DNA from: an uncultured Lachnospiraceae bacterium
GTDB lineage: Bacteria > Bacillota > Clostridia > Lachnospirales > Lachnospiraceae
Assembly: GCA_900544685.1 (NCBI GenBank)
Contig: UQWA01000033.1
Span: 1 to 32,404 of the forward strand
Direction of reading: 5' to 3'
DNA: 32,404 bases
Shown piece after piece: positions 16,443 through 23,866 of the stretch. The notes beneath the pieces were generated by a model. It saw only the letters and a program-made list of their open reading frames with translations, had not been told where the DNA came from and made no database searches. Each line of letters starts with the position of its first letter. Position 1 is the stretch's first letter. The translations under genes and the position numbers were made by a program.

Positions 16443-17735
16443 TTGAATTCCAGTGACCCCGCCATAGTTGGTGTAATCATTGTATTGATTCTGCTCTCTG
16501 CCTTTTTTTCATCCGCAGAGACTGCACTTACTACGGTAAACAAAATTAAGATTATGACACTTGCTGAAGAAGGCAACCGCAGGGCATCCACCCTGTTAAA
16601 GGTGATTGAGAACCCCGGTAAAATGCTAGGAGCAATCCTGATTGGCAATAATATCGTCAATCTGTTTGCCTCTTCCCTGACCACTACACTCGCCCTTCAT
16701 ATTTTTAACAGTATCGGCGTGAGTATCTGTACTGGTATCCTGACTTTGGTTATTCTGATATTTGGAGAGATTTCTCCGAAAACTCTGGCTGCTGCCTATT
16801 CAGAAAAACTTGCACTTGCCTATGCCGGTGTGATCTATGCACTGATGACAGTGATGACGCCTTTTATCTTTATAACGAACGCACTGTCTCATCTGTTTTT
16901 AAAACTGTTTCATATTGACCCGAATAAGCGTAACGATGTCATTACTGAAAATGAGCTTCGTACCTATGTCAACGTAAGCCATGAAGACGGCGAGATTGAA
17001 CAGGATGAAAAACAGATGATCTATAATGTATTTGATCTGGATGACACACAGGCAAAAGATATCATGGTGCCGCGTGTAGATATGGTTGCTATTGATATCA
17101 ATGCTTCCTTTCAGGAGCTTCTGGAGATTTACCGTCAGGAAAAATTCACCAGATATCCTGTATATGAGGGAAGTAACGATAATGTAATTGGTGTTTTGAA
17201 TATTAAAGATCTGCTGCTTTGCGGCACTTCAGATTTTTCCCTAAGAGAACATATCCGCGAACCTTATTTCACTTATGAATTTAAGAACACCGCGGAGCTT
17301 CTGGATGAGATGCGAAAGGACTCCATTAATTTCACGATTGTTCTGGATGAATACGGTGCTACCGTGGGACTGATTACTCTGGAAGACCTTCTGGAAGAGA
17401 TCGTCGGAGAGATCCGTGATGAGTACGATAATGATGAAGCTGATCTGATCAAAGAGATTTCTGATCATGAATATCTGATTGAAGGATCCATGAAGCTGGA
17501 TGATATCAATGATGCGCTGCATCTGGATGATCTGGATCTTGCGCTGGAATCAGAAGACTATGATTCTATTGGCGGATATATTATTGAACAGCTTGATCAC
17601 CTGCCTGAACTTCATGAAGGTATCACAACTGCTTCAGGCATCCGGCTGGTGGTAGATAAAATGGATAAGAACCGTATCGATAAAGTACATATGTACTTAC
17701 CCAAAAATGTGATACGCAAAGAGAGCGAATCCTGA
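16443..17735 (+). CDS. CNNM/CorC (hemolysin C-like) transporter with CBS domains
   Basis: This 430-residue protein of the CNNM/CorC family is thought to handle Mg2+ or Co2+ export or to control it. Domains are a DUF21 membrane part with four hydrophobic segments (about 1-160, including SAFFSSAETALTTVNKIK), two CBS domains (about 200-330, starting DIMVPRVDMVAIDI and containing YPVYEGSNDNVIGVLNIKDLL and FTIVLDEYGATVGLITLEDLLEE), and a C-terminal CorC_HlyC domain (about 345-425). The start is TTG at 16443: GGAG sits 8 nt upstream, while the two nearby ATG codons run into a stop. The older name hemolysin is misleading. Confidence 0.92.
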   Translation: MNSSDPAIVGVIIVLILLSAFFSSAETALTTVNKIKIMTLAEEGNRRASTLLKVIENPGKMLGAILIGNNIVNLFASSLTTTLALHIFNSIGVSICTGILTLVILIFGEISPKTLAAAYSEKLALAYAGVIYALMTVMTPFIFITNALSHLFLKLFHIDPNKRNDVITENELRTYVNVSHEDGEIEQDEKQMIYNVFDLDDTQAKDIMVPRVDMVAIDINASFQELLEIYRQEKFTRYPVYEGSNDNVIGVLNIKDLLLCGTSDFSLREHIREPYFTYEFKNTAELLDEMRKDSINFTIVLDEYGATVGLITLEDLLEEIVGEIRDEYDNDEADLIKEISDHEYLIEGSMKLDDINDALHLDDLDLALESEDYDSIGGYIIEQLDHLPELHEGITTASGIRLVVDKMDKNRIDKVHMYLPKNVIRKESES

Positions 17736-17757
17736 TGGATCCGCTCTCTTTCTTTTA
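17718..17757 (+). terminator. Intrinsic terminator overlapping the CNNM gene stop codon
   Basis: AAAGAGAGCG (17718-17727) pairs with CGCTCTCTTT (17742-17751), followed by TCTTTT. The first arm lies within the last coding codons and the stop codon falls in the loop. On the minus strand the same hairpin lies just after rnfB and could also end the Rnf transcript, although its T run there is short. Confidence 0.75.
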
Positions 17758-17771
17758 CTCACACTTCTTTA

Positions 17772-18578
17772 TTAAAGCTCTCTCATGCGGATAACTTTTG
17801 CAGGACACTTCTCTGCACATTTTCCACATTTCACACACTTGCTCTGATCTATCACTGCTACATTACCTTCCATGGTAATAGCTTCGTGTTCACACTGTTT
17901 CACACAGGCTGTACAACCAAGACATCCTGCGCTGCAGGCTTCTTTTACTGCCTTTCCTTTTTCCTGGGAGCTGCACTGTACCACATATACAGAGCTGTCC
18001 GGAATCAGGCAGATCAGTCCGTTCGGACATACCTTTGTACAGGCACCACAGCCCACACATTTGGATCTGTCTACTTTCGCCACACCATTTACTACATGGA
18101 TTGCATCAAACTGACAGGCTGTTACACAGGAACCAAATCCCATACATCCGTGGGTACATTTCTTCGTTCCTCTTCCCGGAACCACTGCTGCTGTGCGGCA
18201 GTCCTTGATTCCGAAGTAGTTGCATTTTTCCTGTGCAGAATCACAGTCACCTGCACATTTTACAAATGCTACCTGCTTCTCTGTAGCTGACATCTCAACA
18301 CCAAGGATGGCACTGATCTTTGCTGCTACAGGTGCACCGCCCACCGGACATTGGTTTGCCGGTGCTTCGCCTTTGGCAATTGCTGCTGCCAGACCGTCGC
18401 AGCCTGGGAAGCCGCAGCCTCCACAGTTGTTACCTGGCAATTCTGCACGGATTGCCACTTCTTTTTCATCTACTTCTACTTTGAATTTTTCACCGGCTGT
18501 CACCAGGAGAAATCCAACGATAATACCTACTACCCCGACAACAAGAGCAGCCAGGATAATTGCTGTAATACTACTCAT
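17772..18578 (-). CDS. rnfB: Rnf complex ferredoxin-type subunit B
   Basis: RnfB takes electrons from reduced ferredoxin into the Rnf complex. The 268 residues begin with one membrane helix (about 5-27). A four-cysteine cluster follows (C52, C55, C60, C77 in NNCGGCGFPGCDGLA). A second Cys-rich region has no simple ferredoxin spacing (C108-C155, with CAGDCDSAQEKC and CTHGCMGFGSC). Three ferredoxin-type motifs complete the protein: C174-C177-C180-C184, C219-C222-C225-C229 and C248-C251-C254-C258. It is the last gene of the operon, in the usual clostridial position after rnfA (12 bp gap, GGAGG before the ATG). Confidence 0.97.
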   Translation of the reverse strand: MSSITAIILAALVVGVVGIIVGFLLVTAGEKFKVEVDEKEVAIRAELPGNNCGGCGFPGCDGLAAAIAKGEAPANQCPVGGAPVAAKISAILGVEMSATEKQVAFVKCAGDCDSAQEKCNYFGIKDCRTAAVVPGRGTKKCTHGCMGFGSCVTACQFDAIHVVNGVAKVDRSKCVGCGACTKVCPNGLICLIPDSSVYVVQCSSQEKGKAVKEACSAGCLGCTACVKQCEHEAITMEGNVAVIDQSKCVKCGKCAEKCPAKVIRMREL

Positions 18579-18590
18579 TTTCCTTCCTCC

Positions 18591-19166
18591 TTAGATCAGA
18601 CCTGCAAAACCGTTAAAAGCTATTGCCATCAGCGCTGCCGTAAACAATACAATCGGCATTCCCTGTAATGGTTTGATGATGGTGTTATCCGCATTTCTCT
18701 CACGGATACCTGCCATGATTACGATCGCAATGGTAAATCCTACAGATGTACCGATACCATTCACTACGCTGGTTACAAAATCATATTCTTTCTGTACATT
18801 TGTCAGGGCAACACCCAGAACCGCACAGTTCGTTGTGATCAGTGGCAGGTACACACCCAGTGCATTGTACAGTGCCGGGCTGGATTTCTTTAAGAACATC
18901 TCTACAAACTGTACCAGACCGGCAATAACCAAAATAAATACAATAGTCTGCAGGTATTCCAGATTGAACGGAACCAGTACCAGACTGTAAATCAGGCTTG
19001 CCACTGCTGACGCAATGGTAATAACAAAGATAACTGCAAGTCCCATACTTGCTGCGGTCTTTACCTGCTTGGAAACTCCAAGGAACGGACAAAGACCGTA
19101 GAACTGGCTAAGCACGACGTTATTTACCAATGCTGCGCCAACTAATACCAAAATCATTTCTGACAT
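18591..19166 (-). CDS. rnfA: Rnf complex membrane subunit A
   Basis: This 191-residue subunit has six hydrophobic segments. With RnfE it forms an inverted pair in the membrane that holds an [2Fe-2S] cluster in related complexes. The two conserved cysteines are Cys26 (GLCPFLGVS) and Cys114 (TTNCAVLGVAL). Residues LVNNVVLSQFYG near the N-terminus are typical. It starts 11 bp after rnfE with a GGAGG-type site, between rnfE and rnfB as in other clostridia. Confidence 0.97.
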   Translation of the reverse strand: MSEMILVLVGAALVNNVVLSQFYGLCPFLGVSKQVKTAASMGLAVIFVITIASAVASLIYSLVLVPFNLEYLQTIVFILVIAGLVQFVEMFLKKSSPALYNALGVYLPLITTNCAVLGVALTNVQKEYDFVTSVVNGIGTSVGFTIAIVIMAGIRERNADNTIIKPLQGMPIVLFTAALMAIAFNGFAGLI

Positions 19167-19177
19167 GTCTCTTCCTC

Positions 19178-19861
19178 CTAGCTTTCCTTACTTTCTTCTT
19201 TTCTGTCTGCGCAGGATGAGCCACAGCCGCAGCAGTCTCCGTCGCATCCTTCTACTTTCTTATTGGCTGCATTCTTGATATTCAATCCGTTCAGGATCGC
19301 AATCAGTGTACCAAGTACGATAAAGGCTCCCGGTGCTCTTACGAAGATGGCAATCGGCTGATAAGCAGATGGCATTACCTGGAAACCAAAGATGGTTCCT
19401 GCACCGATCAGCTCACGGAATAAAGCAATCAGAGTCAGGGCAATGGTAAATCCAAGACCCATACCAATACCGTCGCAGGCTGCCAGAATCGGAGTCGCTT
19501 TAGAAGCATACGCTTCGGCACGTCCCAGAATGATACAGTTTACTACGATCAATGGAATATACAGTCCCAGTGAATCATACAGGGATGGAATATATGCCTG
19601 AAGAAGCAGCTGTACTACCGTTACCAGCGTTGCAATAACAACAATATATGCCGGAATTCTTACTTTATCCGGGATCACATTTCTCAATGCTGAAATCAAC
19701 AGGTTGGACAGGATCAGAACTGCCATGGTAGACAATCCCATTCCCAGACCGTTCTTTACTGACGTGGTAACCGCCAGTGTCGGACACATACCCAGTACGA
19801 GGATAAATGTCGGATTTTCTTTAATGATACCGTTTAAAATTCGCTCTTTATATGAATTCAT
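19178..19861 (-). CDS. rnfE: Rnf complex membrane subunit E with Cys-rich tail
   Basis: RnfE is the membrane partner of RnfA. The 227-residue protein has six hydrophobic segments and the paired cysteines Cys26 (GMCPTLAVT) and Cys109 (VVNCIILGRAEA). It is longer than minimal RnfE because of a cytoplasmic tail with five cysteines (206, 210, 211, 213, 217; motif GCDGDCCGCGSSC) followed by a charged end. The start at 19861 has AAAGGAGG 8 nt upstream; a longer frame starts at a GTG three codons earlier. The tail may bind metal, which is inference only. Confidence 0.96.
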   Translation of the reverse strand: MNSYKERILNGIIKENPTFILVLGMCPTLAVTTSVKNGLGMGLSTMAVLILSNLLISALRNVIPDKVRIPAYIVVIATLVTVVQLLLQAYIPSLYDSLGLYIPLIVVNCIILGRAEAYASKATPILAACDGIGMGLGFTIALTLIALFRELIGAGTIFGFQVMPSAYQPIAIFVRAPGAFIVLGTLIAILNGLNIKNAANKKVEGCDGDCCGCGSSCADRKEESKES

Positions 19862-19875
19862 CACTCGCACCTCCT

Positions 19876-21438
19876 TTACTCTGCGGCACTGCCAATTAAG
19901 TACAGTGCTGCATTCATTGCATTTGTTACAGCGGTGGAAGTAATGGTAGCACCACTGAGTGCCTGTATATCATTGTCTCCGGAAGCTCCGTCTTTTACAA
20001 GATTAAAGGAACCTTCTTTGCCAATAAACTGATCCATAAACTCTGGATTCTGTGCGTTCATACCAAGACCTGCCGTTTCATTGATGGTCAGGAATTCCAT
20101 TCCGGTTACTTTCTTGTCTTCAGAAACACCAACGGTAATGGTAATGTCTCCGCCAAATCCATCTTTGGATGTTACGTTTACAACATAACCTGCTGCATTT
20201 CCGGATGCATCTACACCCTGATATACACTTTCAAATACGATATTGCCATAAGTACCATTGGAAATATCACTGTCAGAAGTCATCAGTTCTTCTGCTTTTG
20301 CTTCCAGATCATCAGATTCCTGGAAATCTGCCGCATCCGGACAAACCGATACATAAGCTGCAATTGCTGCTGCTTCTTCTGCCTTCTGGATCGGTCCCTT
20401 TGTCATCTCATAAGCTGCTCCAAGAGCAAGCCCTGCAACCAGAGTAATTACCAGAAGAGAGATAGCCGGCTTGTATGTCTTAATAGAAACAGCTGCATCT
20501 TTGCTTCCCATTGCATTTGCTTCATAACCAAATGCAGTCGGCATTGTCACACGTTCAATCAAAGGTACCAGAAGGTTGCTGATGATAATTGCGTAAGATA
20601 CACCTTCTGCCGACGCTCCATATGTACGGAAAACACCAGTTAATACACCAAGCAGGACTGCGTATAATACTTTTCCTTTTTCTGTTATCGGACTGGTCAC
20701 GTAGTCAGTTGCCATAAAGATTGCTCCAAGAAGAAGACCACCGGAACAGATCTCAGATGCCACGAATACAGGTGAAAATCCATGACCGCCAAAAATAACT
20801 TCAAATACTGCAAAAGATACTACATACAGTATCGGGATCTCCCAGGTAATGACCTTTCTGATCAGCAGATAAGCACCACCGATCAACAGAGCCAGTGCCG
20901 ATACTTCACCGATGGTTCCGTGGGTAAATCCAAGGAATGCATTCATAAGACTGGTGCTGCCTTCTGAGGAAAGCTCTACCAGTGGTGTCGCTCCTGACAC
21001 GCCATCTACTGTGAAATCACTCATAAGTGAGGTAAAGGAAATCAACAGAAAACATCTTGCACCCAGTGCTGGGTTCATGAAGTTCTGGCCAATTCCACCA
21101 AAAAACTGTTTTACAAAAATAATGGCAAAGATACTGCCAAGTGCCGGAACCCATAACGGAATCTCTGGCGGCATATTCATACCAATCAGAAGTCCTGTCA
21201 CCAGGGCACTTCCATCTGTGATGGTTACCTTTTGTCCTGTAATTTTCTGAAATGCATATTCTGCAACAATTGCTACTGCTACAGAAACAAACAGTACCAG
21301 AAGCGCATGGATTCCAAAATGATATACACCAAATGCGGATGCCGGAATCAGAGCAAGTGCCACATCTAACATAATACTTCTTGTCGTCTCTCCACTGCGG
21401 ACATGCGGTGAGGAAGACACATTAAAAAAACCGTTCAC
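19876..21438 (-). CDS. Fused Rnf subunits D and G (RnfD-RnfG)
   Basis: One uninterrupted 520-residue frame holds two normally separate subunits. Residues 1-304 are RnfD: a multi-helix membrane protein opening SSSPHVRSGETTRSIMLDV, with flavin-attachment motif DGVSGAT (145-151) and closing TMPTAFG. After a short linker (about 305-318), residues 319-520 are RnfG: one membrane helix (SLLVITLVAGLALGAAYEMT), then an extracytoplasmic FMN_bind domain ending ALSGATITSTAVTNAM (493-508). Both joined ends are expected to be cytoplasmic, so the fusion is topologically sensible. The start is GTG with AGGAGG 7 nt upstream. Only a weak site precedes Met310, so separate RnfG synthesis is unlikely. No other rnfG copy is in the operon. 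I could not check how common this fusion is. Confidence 0.93.
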   Translation of the reverse strand: MNGFFNVSSSPHVRSGETTRSIMLDVALALIPASAFGVYHFGIHALLVLFVSVAVAIVAEYAFQKITGQKVTITDGSALVTGLLIGMNMPPEIPLWVPALGSIFAIIFVKQFFGGIGQNFMNPALGARCFLLISFTSLMSDFTVDGVSGATPLVELSSEGSTSLMNAFLGFTHGTIGEVSALALLIGGAYLLIRKVITWEIPILYVVSFAVFEVIFGGHGFSPVFVASEICSGGLLLGAIFMATDYVTSPITEKGKVLYAVLLGVLTGVFRTYGASAEGVSYAIIISNLLVPLIERVTMPTAFGYEANAMGSKDAAVSIKTYKPAISLLVITLVAGLALGAAYEMTKGPIQKAEEAAAIAAYVSVCPDAADFQESDDLEAKAEELMTSDSDISNGTYGNIVFESVYQGVDASGNAAGYVVNVTSKDGFGGDITITVGVSEDKKVTGMEFLTINETAGLGMNAQNPEFMDQFIGKEGSFNLVKDGASGDNDIQALSGATITSTAVTNAMNAALYLIGSAAE

Positions 21439-21449
21439 AATTCTTCCTC

Positions 21450-22775
21450 CTATTTCTTCTTTCTTCTTTCCGCTGCTACAGCCTGACGCATCTGCTTAAA
21501 TGCCTGTGTCAGAGGGCGTTTGGCCGGGCAGATAAATGTACAGCATCCGCATTCACAGCATTCCATACCATTGAGGGCAGTAAAACGTTCCATGTCATAA
21601 TGCTGTGCTGCTTCCATCAGCTTCTGTGGAATAACGTGGGACGGACAGACCTGAGCGCATTTGCCACAACGGATACATGCACTTTCTTCATACTTCTCTA
21701 CTTCATCTTCCATGAAACAGGTCAGTGCAGATGAGGTCTTCACAACCGGAATATCAATGGTTGATAATGCCATTCCCATCATAGGACCACCAGCGATCAC
21801 TTTCTTCACTCCGTCCTTTAATCCACCGGATGCCTCCACAAGTTCCGCATAGGAAGTTCCGATCTTCACATTGTAGTTGCCTGGCTGGTTGATACCATTT
21901 CCTGTCACAGTAAAGATTCTGCGCATCAATGGAGTGGTCTCACAGACAGCCATATGGATCGCAATTACCGTATCCACATTATCTACAATACATCCTGCGT
22001 CTGCCGGAAGCTTAGTGGAATTGATCTTTCTTCCTGTCACTGCATAAATCAGGTTACGTTCTGCACCCTGTGGGTACTTGGTCTGCAGTGTACGCACTTC
22101 GATGCGGTCTTCATTCTTCACCAGTTCTTCCAGATTCTTAATTCCGGTTGGCTTGTTTGCTTCCACTGCAATGACACCTTTGGCATTGTCAAAAAGCTGA
22201 AGCATAACCTTCAGACCGCTGACGATATGCTGTGGACATTCCAGCATCATACGGTAGTCACTGGTCAGGTACGGTTCACACTCTGCACCGTTCACAATAA
22301 TGTAATCAATAGCATCCGGATCCTTCGGCATCAGCTTCACATGTGTCGGGAATCCTGCACCTCCCAGACCTACGATACCGGCAGCCTTTACTGCATCGAT
22401 GATCTCAGTCTTGGACATCTTGGTGTAATCACGGTACTGTCCCAGACCTTCTACCGGGGTGTAGTTTCCGTCATTTTCTACAATAATAGACGGTACTTTT
22501 GCACCTGATACTGTCAGTCTCGGCTCAATGGCCTTTACTTTTCCCGAAACAGAACTTACAATGTTCGCTGATACGAATCCGCCTGCTTCCGCTATCGTCT
22601 GTCCCATAAGAACCGTATCGTTCTTCTTGACAATTGGCTTAGACGGGGCACCGATACCCTGTGAAAGCGGATATACCAGTTCTCCCTTCGGGAGATAAGT
22701 CTGAACCGGACAGTCTTTTGTGAGCTTCTTGCCATCATCTGGATGGACACCGCCCTTGAATGTTGGTAGTTTCAT
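21450..22775 (-). CDS. rnfC: Rnf complex NADH-side subunit C
   Basis: RnfC passes electrons to NAD+. The 441-residue protein has an N-terminal barrel-like domain (KGGVHPDDGK...), a NuoF-like FMN/NADH-binding domain with GLGGAGFPT (136-144) and AECEPYLTSDYRMM, and two ferredoxin-type clusters: C367-C370-C373-C377 and C406-C409-C412-C416. It has no long C-terminal extension of the kind seen in proteobacteria. It is the first gene of the operon, with AAGGAG before the ATG and a promoter ~50 bp upstream. It is followed after 11 bp by the fused D-G gene. Confidence 0.97.
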   Translation of the reverse strand: MKLPTFKGGVHPDDGKKLTKDCPVQTYLPKGELVYPLSQGIGAPSKPIVKKNDTVLMGQTIAEAGGFVSANIVSSVSGKVKAIEPRLTVSGAKVPSIIVENDGNYTPVEGLGQYRDYTKMSKTEIIDAVKAAGIVGLGGAGFPTHVKLMPKDPDAIDYIIVNGAECEPYLTSDYRMMLECPQHIVSGLKVMLQLFDNAKGVIAVEANKPTGIKNLEELVKNEDRIEVRTLQTKYPQGAERNLIYAVTGRKINSTKLPADAGCIVDNVDTVIAIHMAVCETTPLMRRIFTVTGNGINQPGNYNVKIGTSYAELVEASGGLKDGVKKVIAGGPMMGMALSTIDIPVVKTSSALTCFMEDEVEKYEESACIRCGKCAQVCPSHVIPQKLMEAAQHYDMERFTALNGMECCECGCCTFICPAKRPLTQAFKQMRQAVAAERRKKK

Positions 22776-22824
22776 TCTTTCCCTTCTCCTTATCTTTTTA
22801 GCTGTTTATAAGCTCTCTGGTAAT

Positions 22825-22853
22825 ATAATAATCTCTTTTGTCGTCGTTTTCAA
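22825..22853 (-). promoter_or_regulatory. Sigma-A promoter of the rnf operon
   Basis: The minus strand has TTGAAA (22848-22853), a 17-nt spacer and TATTAT (22825-22830), giving a 5' leader of ~40 nt before rnfC. Just upstream of the -35 lie three related T-rich copies of TTTTTGT on the plus strand (22861-22868, 22878-22885, 22100-style spacing noted in the findings), possible operator repeats. Confidence 0.65.
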
Positions 22854-22905
22854 CAATTTATTTTTTGTATTGGTTAATTTTTTGTCATATATTGATACCT
22901 TTTTG

Positions 22906-23409
22906 TCAAATTTTGATGATTCTGCTTCGAATCTGTCCCCCAATTATGCCGATAATCCCGCCAGTTATGCACCCTGCGGCTAACAACACCGGTAGATACG
23001 TAAATACCGCTCCATTCTCCAAAATGACAGATGCCATCAGTAATTGTCCTACATTATGTGCAATCCCACCGGCTATACTGACCCCTGTCGGCACCAGAAA
23101 ATCCTTTTTCTGGCAAATCCACATGACCAAAAAGCTTAAAATTCCTCCTGCCATACTGTACAGAAAAGCGGATCCATTTCCAAATGTGATACTGACCAGA
23201 ACAATTCTCACCATGGAGATCAGGAATGCTTCCCCTGCACTCATAGAATACAGTGCAAAAAATACTACCAGATTGGCAAGTCCAGGTTTGACTCCCGGTA
23301 TGCCAATCGGCAGTGGAATCAGAACTTCTATATAACTTAATATCATGGCAAGCGCCACCAGCACGCCATACAGTGCTGCTCTCTGTGCCGGAGATTTTTT
23401 CGTTTTCAT
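22906..23409 (-). CDS. Gx transporter family protein (heptaprenyl diphosphate synthase component I type)
   Basis: This 167-residue integral membrane protein has five to six hydrophobic segments and the Gly-rich phrases PIGIPGVKPGLANLVVFFAL and VSIAGGIAHNVGQLLMA. These fit the Hpre_diP_synt_I / Gx transporter family, whose members in Firmicutes are often encoded next to rnf genes. The synthase name is inherited and probably wrong; an S-component-like transport role is more plausible, but the substrate is unknown. The start at 23409 is chosen for AAGGAG 6 nt upstream rather than a codon 19 residues earlier that lies inside a terminator hairpin. The gap to rnfC is ~130 bp and holds the rnf promoter. 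Confidence 0.85.
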   Translation of the reverse strand: MKTKKSPAQRAALYGVLVALAMILSYIEVLIPLPIGIPGVKPGLANLVVFFALYSMSAGEAFLISMVRIVLVSITFGNGSAFLYSMAGGILSFLVMWICQKKDFLVPTGVSIAGGIAHNVGQLLMASVILENGAVFTYLPVLLAAGCITGGIIGIIGGQIRSRIIKI

Positions 23410-23441
23410 TTTCTGCTCCTTTTTACAATTTCCTGTTATAC

Positions 23442-23470
23442 AAAACAGCGTGGTCAAAATGACCACGCTG
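23442..23470 (-). terminator. Intrinsic terminator after the XRE regulator gene
   Basis: A perfect 11-bp inverted repeat (CAGCGTGGTCA, 23446-23456; TGACCACGCTG, 23460-23470) with a 3-nt loop is followed on the minus strand by TTTTG. It separates the regulator from the Gx transporter gene. Confidence 0.75.
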
Positions 23471-23512
23471 CAATCGTAACATAATTTTTACTATAGGGCA
23501 ACTCTGCTGCTT

Positions 23513-23752
23513 TTATCCCTGCTCCGCCTTCCTTCTCGGATATCGCTTAGGGACATCCGTTCTCTCCAGCAGATAATCCACACTTACATTATGAAAATCT
23601 GCAATTTGCACTAAAATATCCAGTGGCATCATACTGTCTGCATTTTCATATCTGCTGTACGTACGCTGATTAATGTTCAGCTTCTCTGCCATCTGCGTCT
23701 GATTCATATCTTTATCTTCCCGCAGATTTCTTATTCTTTGGTACTTTCTCAT
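23513..23752 (-). CDS. Small XRE-family helix-turn-helix regulator
   Basis: This 79-residue DNA-binding protein consists mostly of one Cro/C1-type domain: RIRNLREDKDMNQTQMAEKLNINQRTYSRYENADSMMPLDILVQIADFHNVSVDYLLERTD, followed by a short basic tail. The recognition helix is the NQRTYSRYE segment. GGAGG lies 7 nt before the ATG. The upstream region has repeated TATGACT half-sites around the -10, which suggests autoregulation. The gene is flanked by its own terminator, so it is probably monocistronic. Target genes unknown. Confidence 0.9.
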   Translation of the reverse strand: MRKYQRIRNLREDKDMNQTQMAEKLNINQRTYSRYENADSMMPLDILVQIADFHNVSVDYLLERTDVPKRYPRRKAEQG

Positions 23753-23820
23753 ATGACTGCCTCCTGTACCAATTATAGAGCAGTCATATTTTCGCCTTTG
23801 TTTTTAGTCATATATTGACT
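23751..23820 (-). promoter_or_regulatory. Promoter and candidate operator of the XRE gene
   Basis: A perfect -10 TATAAT lies at 23772-23777 on the minus strand, with no good -35. Around it are a perfect palindrome AGTCA-TATAT-TGACT (23806-23820), a half-site AGTCATA (23782-23788) and an inverted half-site TATGACT at the start codon (23752-23758). The arrangement brackets the -10 and would suit repression by the encoded protein. Confidence 0.55.
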
Positions 23821-23866
23821 ATTCTTGTAATATTCTCCAGTCGCATCTGTTCAGTCGATTCCAGTC

